Shown here: one piece after another, positions 51,301-62,347 of the stretch | How the letters are laid out: every line of letters starts with the position of its first letter | How positions within the stretch are numbered: position 1 is the stretch's first letter | Source of the DNA: Gordionus sp. m RMFG-2023 | Taxonomy: Eukaryota > Nematomorpha > Gordioida > Chordodea > Parachordodidae | DNA length: 64,000 nucleotides | Direction: 5' to 3' | Assembly (NCBI RefSeq): GCF_954871325.1 | Contig: NW_027051188.1 | Location: 124,001 to 188,000, forward strand | The notes under the pieces: model-generated | Told to the model about the DNA's origin: nothing | Database searches by the model: none | Seen by the model: the letters and a program-made list of their open reading frames with translations, nothing else | Made by a program: the position numbers and the translations under genes

Positions 51301-54300
51301 GTTTCCCATTCAAAAAATAAATTGTTGTGAAAGCATTTTAGAAGGGAAAGGCTAACATCTTAAACGTAATTTTGAATATTATTATATCATTGAACTCAGA
51401 ATTTAGTTTCCTATCCAAAACCACTTAGATGTATTTTTTTACGTTTCCCATTCAAAAAATAAATTGTCGTGAAAGCATTTTAGAAGGGAAAGGCTAACAT
51501 CTTAAACGTAATTTTGAATATTATTATATCATTGAACTAAGAATTTAGTTTCCTATCCAAAACCGCTTAGATGTATTTTTTTACGTTTCCGGTTCATAAA
51601 ACAAATTTTTTGTCGTGAAAGCATTTTAGATAGGAAAGGTTAACATCTTAAACGTAATTTTGAATATTATTATATCATTGAACTCAGAATTTAGTTTCCT
51701 ATCCAAAACCGCTTAAATGTATTTTTTTACGTTTTCGGTTCAAAAAATAATTGTTTTGTCGCGTCAGCATTTTAGAAGGGAAAGGCTAACATCTTAAACG
51801 TAATTTTGAAAATTATTATATCATTGAACTAAGAATTTAGTTTCCTATCCAAAACCACTTAGATGTATTTTTTTACGTTTCCCATTCAAAAAATAAATTG
51901 TTGTGAAAGCATTTTAGAAGGGAAAGGCTAACATCTTAAACGTAATTTTGAATATTATTATATCATTGAACTCAGAATTTAGTTTCCTATCCAAAACCAC
52001 TTAGATGTATTTTTTTACGTTTCCCATTCAAAAAATAAATTGTCGTGAAAGCATTTTAGAAGGGAAAGGCTAACATCTTAAACGTAATTTTGAATATTAT
52101 TATATCATTGAACTAAGAATTTAGTTTCCTATCCAAAACCGCTTAGATTTATTTTTTTACGTTTCCGGTTCATAAAACAAATTTTTTGTCGCGAAAGCAT
52201 TTTAGATCGGAAAGGCTAACATCTTAAATGTAATTTTAAATATTATTATATCATTGAACTCAGAATTTAGTTTTCTATCCAAAACCGCTTAGATGTACTT
52301 TTTTACGTTTTCGGTTCAAAAAATAATTGTTTTGTCGCGTCAGCATTTTAGAAGGGAAAGGCTAACATCTTAAACGTAATTTTGAATATTATTATATCAT
52401 TGAACTAAGAATTTAGTTTTCTATCCAAAACCGCTTAGATGTATTTTTTTACGTTTCCGGTTCATAAAATAATTGTTTTGTCGCGTCAGCATTTTAGAAG
52501 GGAAAGGCTAACATCTTAAACGTAATTTTGAATATTATTATATCATTGAACTCAGAATTTAGTTTCCTATCCAAAACCGCTTAAATGTATTTTTTTACGT
52601 TTCCCGTTCAAAAAATAAATTGTCGTGAAAGCATTTTAGATAGGAGAGGTTAATATCTTAAACGTAATTTTGAATATTATTATATCATTGAACTCAGAAT
52701 TTAGATATCTATCCAAAACCGCTTAGATGTATTTTTTTACGTTTCCCGTTCAAAAAATAAATTGTCGTGAAAGCATTTTAGATAGGAGAGGTTAACATCT
52801 TAAACGTAATTTTGAATATTATTATATCATTGAACTCAGAATTTAGTTTCCTATCCAAAACCACTTAGATGTATTTTTTTACGTTTCCCATTCAAAAAAT
52901 AAATTGTCGTGAAAACATTTTAGAAGGGAAAGGTTAACATCTTAAACGTAATTTTGAATATTATTATATCATTGAACTCAGAATTTAGTTTTCTATCCAA
53001 AACCGCTTAGATGTATTTTTTTACGTTTCCCATTCAAAAAATAAATTGTTGTGAAAGCATTTTAGAAGGGAAAGGCTAACATCTTAAACGTAATTTTGAA
53101 TATTATTATATCATTGAACTCAGAATTTAGTTTCCTATCCAAAACCGTATAAATGTATTTTTTTACGTTTCCCATTCAAAAAATAAATTGTCGTGAAAGC
53201 ATTTTAGAAGGGAAAGGTTAACATCTTAAACGTAATTTTGAATATTATTATATCATTGAACTCAGAATTTAGTTTCCTATCCAAAACCGCTTAAATGTAT
53301 TTTTTTACGTTTCCCATTCAAAAAATAAATTGTCGTCAAAGCATTTTAGAAGGGAAAGGTTAACATCTTAAACGTAATTTTGAATATTATTATATCATTG
53401 AACTCAGAATTTAGTTTCCTATCCAAAACCACTTAGATGTAATTTTTTACGTTTCCCATTCAAAAAATAAATTGTCGTGAAAGCATTTTAGATAGGAGAG
53501 GTTAACATCTTAAACGTAATTTTGAATATTATTATATCATTGAACTCAGAATTTAGTTTCCTATCCAAAACCGCTTAAATGTATTTTTTTACGTTTCCCG
53601 TTCAAAAAATAAATTGTCGTGAAAGCATTTTAGATAGGAAAGGTTAACATCTTAAACGTAATTTTGAATATTATTATATCATTGAACTCAGAATTTAGTT
53701 TCCTATCCAAAACCACTTAGATGTATTTTTTTACGTTTCCCATTCAAAAAATAAATTGTCGTGAAAGCATTTTAGATAGGAGAGGTTAACATCTTAAACG
53801 TAATTTTGAATATTATTATATCATTGAACTCAGAATTTAGTTTCCTATCCAAAACCGCTTAAATGTATTTTTTTACGTTTCCCATTCAAAAAATAAATTG
53901 TCGTGAAAGCATTTTAGAAGGGAAAGGTTAACATCTTAAACGTAATTTTGAATATTATTATATCATTGAACTCAGAATTTAGTTTCCTATCCAAAACCGC
54001 TTAGATGTATTTTTTTACGTTTCCGGTGTAAAAAAAAATTTTTTGTCGTGAAAGCATTTAGGAAAGGTTAACATCTTAAACGTAATTTTGAATATTATTA
54101 TATCATTGAACTCAGAATTTAGTTTCCTATCCAAAACCGCTTAGATGTATTTTTTTACGTTTCCGGTTCATAAAACAAATTTTTTGTCGTGAAAGCATTT
54201 TAGATAGGAAAGGTTAACATCTTAAACGTAATTTTGAATATTATTATATCATTGAACTCAGAATTTAGTTTCCTATCCAAAACCACTTAGATGTATTTTT

Positions 54301-57063
54301 TTACGTTTCCCATTCAAAAAATAAATTGTCGTGAAAGCATTTTAGAAGGGAAAGGTTAACATCTTAAACGTAATTTTGAATATTATTATATCATTGAACT
54401 CAGAATTTAGTTTCCTATCCAAAACCGCTTAGATGTATTTTTTTACGTTTCCGGTTCATAAAACAAATTTTTTGTCGTGAAAGCATTTTAGATAGGAAAG
54501 GTTAACATCTTAAACGTAATTTTGAATATTATTATATCATTGAACTCAGAATTTAGTTTCCTATCCAAAACCACTTAGATGTATTTTTTTACGTTTCCCA
54601 TTCAAAAAATAAATTGTCGTGAAAGCATTTTAGATAGGAGAGGTTAACATCTTAAACGTAATTTTGAATATTATTATATCATTGAACTCAGAATTTAGTT
54701 TCCTATCCAAAACCGCTTAAATGTATTTTTTTACGTTTCCCGTTCAAAAAATAAATTGTCGTGAAAGCATTTTAGATAGGAAAGGTTAACATCTTAAACG
54801 TAATTTTGAATATTATTATATCATTGAACTCAGAATTTAGTTTTCTATCCAAAACCGCTTAGATGTATTTTTTTACGTTTCCGGTTCAAAAAATAAATTT
54901 TTTGTCGTGAAAGCATTTTAGATCGGAAAGGCTAACATCTTAAACGTAATTTTAAATATTATTATATCATTGAACTCAGAATTTTATTTCCTATCCAAAA
55001 CGCTTAGATGTATTTTTTTGCGTTTCCGGTTCAAAAAATAAATTTTTTGTCGTGAAAGCATTTTAGATAGGAAAGGTTAACATCTTAAACGTATCATTGA
55101 ACTCAGAATTTAGTTTCCTATCCAAAACCGCTTAGATGTATTTTTTTACGTTTCCGGTTCATAAAACAAATTTTTTGTCGCGAAAGCATTTTAGATCGGA
55201 AAGGCTAACATCTTAAATGTAATTTTAAATATTATTATATCATTGAACTCAGAATTTAGTTTTCTATCCAAAACCGCTTAGATGTATTTTTTTACGTTTC
55301 CGGTTCATAAAATAATTGTTTTGTCGCGTCAGCATTTTAGAAGGGAAAGGCTAACATCTTAAACGTAATTTTGAATATTATTATATCATTGAACTCAGAA
55401 TTTAGTTTCCTATCCAAAACCACTTAGATGTATTTTTTTACGTTTCCCGTTCAAAAAATAAATTGTCGTGAAAGCATTTTAGATAGGAGAGGTTAACATC
55501 TTAAACGTAATTTTGAATATTATTATATCATTGAACTCAGAATTTAGTTTCCTATCCAAAACCGCTTAAATGTATTTTTTTACGTTTCCCATTCAAAAAA
55601 TAAATTGTCGTGAAAGCATTTTAGAAGGGAAAGGTTAACATCTTAAACGTAATTTTGAATATTATTATATCATTGAACTCAGAATTTAGTTTCCTATCCA
55701 AAACCGCTTAGATGTATTTTTTTACGTTTCCGGTGTAAAAAAAAATTTTTTGTCGTGAAAGCATTTAGGAAAGGTTAACATCTTAAACGTAATTTTGAAT
55801 ATTATTATATCATTGAACTCAGAATTTAGTTTCCTATCCAAAACCACTTAGATGTATTTTTTTACGTTTCCCATTCAAAAAATAAATTGTCGTGAAAGCA
55901 TTTTAGAAGGGAAAGGTTAACATCTTAAACGTAATTTTGAATATTATTCTATCATTGAACTCAGAATTTAGTTTCCTATCCAAAACCGCTTAGATGTATT
56001 TTTTTACGTTTCCGGTGTAAAAAAAAATTTTTTGTCGTGAAAGCATTTAGGAAAGGTTAACATCTTAAACGTAATTTTGAATATTATTATATCATTGAAC
56101 TCAGAATTTAGTTTCCTATCCAAAACCGCTTAGATGTATTTTTTTACGTTTCCGGTTCATAAAACAAATTTTTTGTCGTGAAAGCATTTTAGATAGGAAA
56201 GGTTAACATCTTAATCGTAATTTTGAATATTATTATATCATTGAACTCAGAATTTAGTTTCCTATCTTAAACCACTTAGATGTATTTTTTTACGTTTCCC
56301 ATTCAAAAAATAAATTGTCGTGAAAGCATTTTAGAAGGGAAAGGTTAACATCTTAAACGTAATTTTGAATATTATTATATCATTGAACTCAGAATTTAGT
56401 TTCCTATCCAAAACCGCTTAGATGTATTTTTTTACGTTTCCGGTTCATAAAACAAATTTTTTGTCGTGAAAGCATTTTAGATAGGAAAGGTTAACATCTT
56501 AAACGTAATTTTGAATATTATTATATCATTGAACTCAGAATTTAGTTTCCTATCCAAAACCGCTTAAATGTATTTTTTTACGTTTCCCATTCAAAAAATA
56601 AATTGTCGTGAAAGCATTTTAGATAGGAAAGGTTAACATCTTAAACGTAATTTTGAATATTATTATATCATTGAACTCAGAATTTAGTTTCCTATCCAAA
56701 ACCGCTTAGATGTATTTTTTTACGTTTCCGGTGTAAAAAAAAATTTTTTGTCGTGAAAGCATTTAGGAAAGGTTAACATCTTAAACGTAATTTTGAATAT
56801 TATTATATCATTGAACTCAGAATTTAGTTTCCTATCCAAAACCGCTTAGATGTATTTTTTTACGTTTCCGGTTCATAAAACAAATTTTTTGTCGTGAAAG
56901 CATTTTAGATAGGAAAGGTTAACATCTTAATCGTAATTTTGAATATTATTATATCATTGAACTCAGAATTTAGTTTCCTATCCAAAACCACTTAGATGTA
57001 TTTTTTTACGTTTCCCATTCAAAAAATAAATTGTCGTGAAAGCATTTTAGAAGGGAAAGGTTA
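48362..57063. repeat. 8.7-kb segmental block, second copy of 32,237-43,084
   Basis: This copy lacks the 2,292 bp between the two collinear parts, gains one 142-bp type A unit at 54,505-54,646, and has three and one extra bases at two small indels. Those changes account exactly for 8,702 bp against 10,848 bp. The switch between the two offsets lies between 53,647 and 53,901, inside a 'ccactt ... gagagg' plus 'cttaaatg/cccattc' pair present on both sides of the missing stretch. Private bases include 'tcatttaactc' near 50,394 and 'cttagatttatt' near 52,145. Copies are in direct orientation, 5.3 kb apart. Confidence 0.93.
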
Positions 57064-60000
57064 ACATCTTAAACGTAATTTTGAATATTATTATATCATT
57101 GAACTCAGAATTTAGTTTCCTATCCAAAACCGCTTAGATGTATTTTTTTACGTTTCCGGTTCATAAAACAAATTTTTTGTCGTGAAAGCATTTTAGATAG
57201 GAAAGGTTAACATCTTAAACGTAATTTTGAATATTATTATATCATTGAACTCAGAATTTAGTTTCCTATCCAAAACCACTTAGATGTATTTTTTTACGTT
57301 TCCCATTCAAAAAATAAATTGTCGTGAAAGCATTTTAGATAGGAGAGGTTAACATCTTAAACGTAATTTTGAATATTATTATATCATTGAACTCAGAATT
57401 TAGTTTCCTATCCAAAACCGCTTAAATGTATTTTTTTACGTTTCCCGTTCAAAAAATAAATTGTCGTGAAAGCATTTTAGAAGGGAAGGTTAACATCTTA
57501 AACGTAATTTTGAATATTATTATATCATTGAACTCAGAATTTAGTTTTCTATCCAAAACCGCTTAGATGTATTTTTTTACGTTTCCAGTTCAAAAAATAA
57601 ATTTTTTGTCGTGAAAGCATTTTAGATCGGAAAGGCTAACATCTTAAACGTAATTTTACATATTATTATATCATTGAACTCAGAATTTTATTTCCTATCC
57701 AAAACGCTTAGATGTATTTTTTTGCGTTTCCGGTTCAAAAAATAAATTTTTTGTCGTGAAAGCATTTTAGATAGGAAAGGTTAACATCTTAAACGTAATT
57801 TTGAATATTATTATATCATCGAACTCAGAATTTAGTTTCCTATCCAAAACCGCTTAGATGTATTTTTTTACGTTTCCGGTTCATAAAACAAATTTTTTGT
57901 CGCGAAAGCATTTTAGATCGGAAAGGCTAACATCTTAAATGTAATTTTAAATATTATTATATCATTGAACTCAGAATTTAGTTTTCTATCCAAAACCGCT
58001 TAGATGTATTTTTTTACGTTTCCGGTTCATAAAATAATTGTTTTGTCGCGTCAGCATTTTAGAAGGGAAAGGCTAACATCTTAAACGTAATTTTGATTAT
58101 TATTATATCATTGAACTCAGAATTTAGTTTCCTATCCAAAACCGCTTAAATGTATTTTTTTACGTTTCCCGTTCAAAAAATAAATTGTCGTGAAAGCATT
58201 TTAGATAGGAGAGGTTAATATCTTAAACGTAATTTTGAATATTATTATATCATTGAACTCAGAATTTAGATATCTATCCAAAACCGCTTAGATGTATTTT
58301 TTTACGTTTCCCGTTCAAAAAATAAATTGTCGTGAAAGCATTTTAGATAGGAGAGGTTAACATCTTAAACGTAATTTTGAATATTATTATATCATTGAAC
58401 TCAGAATTTAGTTTCCTATCCAAAACCACTTAGATGTATTTTTTTACGTTTCCCATTCAAAAAATAAATTGTCGTGAAAACATTTTAGAAGATAAATGTT
58501 AACATCTTAAACGTAATTTTGAATATTATTATATCATTGAACTCAGAATTTAGTTTTCTATCCAAAACCGCTTAGATGTATTTTTTTACGTTTCCCGTTC
58601 AAAAAATAAATTGTCGTGAAAGCATTTTAGATAGGAGAGGTTAACATCTTAAACGTAATTTTGAATATTATTATATCATTGAACTCAGAATTTAGTTTCC
58701 TATCCAAAACCACTTAGATGTATTTTTTTACGTTTCCCATTCAAAAAATAAATTGTTGTGAAAGCATTTTAGAAGGGAAAGGCTAACATCTTAAACGTAA
58801 TTTTGAATATTATTATATCATTGAACTCAGAATTTAGTTTCCTATCCAAAACCGCATAAATGTATTTTTTTACGTTTCCCATTCAAAAAATAAATTGTCG
58901 TGAAAGCATTTTAGAATGGAAAGGTTAACATCTTAAACGTAATTTTGAATATTATTATATCATTGAACTCAGAATTTAGTTTCCTATCCAAAACCGCTTA
59001 AATGTATTTTTTTACGTTTCCCATTCAAAAAATAAATTGTCGTGAAAGCATTTTAGAAGGGAAAGGTTAACATCTTAAACGTAATTTTGAATATTATTAT
59101 ATCATTGAACTCAGAATTTAGTTTCCTATCCTAAACAGCTTAGATGTATTTTTTTACATTTCCGGTGTAAAAAAAAATTTTTTGTCGTGAAAGTATTTTA
59201 GATAGGAAAGGTTAACATCTTAAACGTAATTTTGAATATTATTATATCATTGAACTCAGAATTTAGTTTCCTATCCAAAACCGCTTAGATGTATTTTTTT
59301 ACGTTTCCCGTTCAAAAAATAAATTGTCGTGAAAGCATTTTAGATAGGAGAGGTTAATATCTTAAACGTAATTTTGAAAATTATTATATCATTGAACTCA
59401 GAATTTAGTTTCCTATCCAAAACCACTTAGATGTATTTTTTTACGTTTCCCATTCAAAAAATAAATTGTTGTGAAAGCATTTTAGAAGGGAAAGGCTAAC
59501 ATCTTAAACGTAATTTTGAATATTATTATATCATTGAACTCAGAATTTAGTTTCCTATCCAAAACCACTTAGATGTATTTTTTTACGTTTCCCATTCAAA
59601 AAATAAATTGTCGTGAAAGCATTTTAGAAGGGAAAGGCTAACATCTTAAACGTAATTTTGAATATTATTATATCATTGAACTCAGAATTTAGTTTCCTAT
59701 CCAAAACCGCTTAAATGTATTTTTTTACGTTTCCCATTCAAAAAATAAATTGTCGTGAAAGCATTTTAGAAGGGAAAGGTTAACATCTTAAACGTAATTT
59801 TGAATATTATTATATCATTGAACTCAGAATTTAGTTTCCTATCCAAAACCGCTTAGATGTATTTTTTTACGTTTCCGGTGTAAAAAAAAATTTTTTGTCG
59901 TGAAAGCATTTAGGAAAGGTTAACATCTTAAACGTAATTTTGAATATTATTATATCATTGAACTCAGAATTTAGTTTCCTATCCAAAACCGCTTAGATGT

Positions 60001-60783
60001 ATTTTTTTACGTTTCCGGTTCATAAAACAAATTTTTTGTCGTGAAAGCATTTTAGATAGGAAAGGTTAACATCTTAATCGTAATTTTGAATATTATTATA
60101 TCATTGAACTCAGAATTTAGTTTCCTATCCAAAACCACTTAGATGCATTTTTTTACGTTTCCCATTCAAAAAATAAATTGTCGTGAAAGCATTTTAGAAG
60201 GGAAAGGTTAACATCTTAAACGTAATTTTGAATATTATTATATCATTGAACTCAGAATTTAGTTTCCTATCCAAAACCGCTTAGATGTATTTTTTTACGT
60301 TTCCGGTTCATAAAACAAATTTTTTGTCGTGAAAGCATTTTAGATAGGAAAGGTTAACATCTTAAACGTAATTTTGAATATTATTATATCATTGAAGTCA
60401 GAATTTAGTTTCCTATCCAAAACCACTTAGATGTATTTTTTTACGTTTCCCATTCAAAAAATAAATTGTCGTGAAAGCATTTTAGATAGGAGAGGTTAAC
60501 ATCTTAAACGTAATTTTGAATATTATTATATCATTGAACTCAGAATTTAGTTTTCTATCCAAAACCGCTTAGATGTATTTTTTTACGTTTCCCGTTCAAA
60601 AAATAAATTGTCGTGAAAGCATTTTAGAAGGGAAAGGCTAACATCTTAAACGTAATTTTGAATATTATTATATCATTGAACTCAGAATTTAGTTTCCTAT
60701 CCAAAACCGCTTAAATGTATTTTTTTACGTTTCCCGTTCAAAAAATAAATTGTCGTGAGAGCATTTTAGAATAGGAGAGGTTA
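57064..60783. repeat. Satellite units including the second copy of the 9.4-10.4 kb block
   Basis: The stretch starts with B, A and 'cccgttc' units, then a 'ccagttc' + T6 unit and a type I unit. About 57,713-58,753 is the partner of 9,400-10,440. After this come H, 'ccgcataaatg', a 'cctaaacagc' unit near 59,130 like unit 11 of the 2,151-bp repeat but with 'ttacatttcc', then C, B, 'cttagatgcatt' and B units. A unit near 60,750 has 'gtgagagc' and one extra base ('tagaatagg'). Another private change is 'tcatcgaactc' near 57,820. Confidence 0.85.
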
Positions 60784-62347
60784 ATATCTTAAACGTAATT
60801 TTGAATATTATTATATCATTGAACTCAGAATTTAGATATCTATCCAAAACCGCTTAGATGTATTTTTTTACGTTTCCCGTTCAAAAAATAAATTGTCGTG
60901 AAAGCATTTTAGATAGGAGAGGTTAACATCTTAAACGTAATTTTGAATATTATTATATCATTGAACTCAGAATTTAGTTTCCTATCCAAAACCACTTAGA
61001 TGTATTTTTTTACGTTTCCCATTCAAAAAATAAATTGTCGTGAAAACATTTTAGAAGGGAAAGGTTAACATCTTAAACGTAATTTTGAATATTATTATAT
61101 CATTGAACTCAGAATTTAGTTTTCTATCCAAAACCGCTTAGATGTATTTTTTTACGTTTCCCATTCAAAAAATAAATTGTTGTGAAAGCATTTTAGAAGG
61201 GAAAGGCTAACATCTTAAACGTAATTTTGAATATTATTATATCATTGAACTCAGAATTTAGTTTCCTATCCAAAACCGCATAAATGTATTTTTTTACGTT
61301 TCCCATTCAAAAAATAAATTGTCGTGAAAGCATTTTAGAAGGGAAAGGTTAACATCTTAAACGTAATTTTGAATATTATTATATCATTGAACTCAGAATT
61401 TAGTTTCCTATCCAAAACCGCTTAAATGTATTTTTTTACGTTTCCCATTCAAAAAATAAATTGTCGTGAAAGCATTTTAGAAGGGAAAGGTTAACATCTT
61501 AAACGTAATTTTGAATATTATTATATCATTGAACTCAGAATTTAGTTTCCTATCCAAAACCACTTAGATGTATTTTTTTACGTTTCCCATTCAAAAAATA
61601 AATTGTCGTGAAAGCATTTTAGATAGGAGAGGTTAACATCTTAAACGTAATTTTGAATATTATTATATCATTGAACTCAGAATTTAGTTTCCTATCCAAA
61701 ACCGCTTAAATGTATTTTTTTACGTTTCCCGTTCAAAAAATAAATTGTCGTGAAAGCATTTTAGATAGGAAAGGTTAACATCTTAAACGTAATTTTGAAT
61801 ATTATTATATCATTGAACTCAGAATTTAGTTTCCTATCCAAAACCACTTAGATGTATTTTTTTACGTTTCCCATTCAAAAAATAAATTGTCGTGAAAGCA
61901 TTTTAGATAGGAGAGGTTAACATCTTAAACGTAATTTTGAATATTATTATATCATTGAACTCAGAATTTAGTTTCCTATCCAAAACCGCTTAAATGTATT
62001 TTTTTACGTTTCCCATTCAAAAAATAAATTGTCGTGAAAGCATTTTAGAAGGGAAAGGTTAACATCTTAAACGTAATTTTGAATATTATTATATCATTGA
62101 ACTCAGAATTTAGTTTCCTATCCAAAACCGCTTAGATGTATTTTTTTACGTTTCCGGTGTAAAAAAAAATTTTTTGTCGTGAAAGCATTTAGGAAAGGTT
62201 AACATCTTAAACGTAATTTTGAATATTATTATATCATTGAACTCAGAATTTAGTTTCCTATCCAAAACCGCTTAGATGTATTTTTTTACGTTTCCGGTTC
62301 ATAAAACAAATTTTTTGTCGTGAAAGCATTTTAGATAGGAGAGGTTA
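60784..62347. repeat. Second copy of the 43,227-45,216 block
   Basis: Eleven monomers from the 'gatatc' unit at 60,784 through type C at 62,062 and B at 62,202 follow the order seen at 43,227-45,216, with one 426-bp trimer instead of two. The third unit has the normal 'gcatttt' rather than 'gcaattt', so that change in the first copy arose or spread there separately. Confidence 0.9.
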
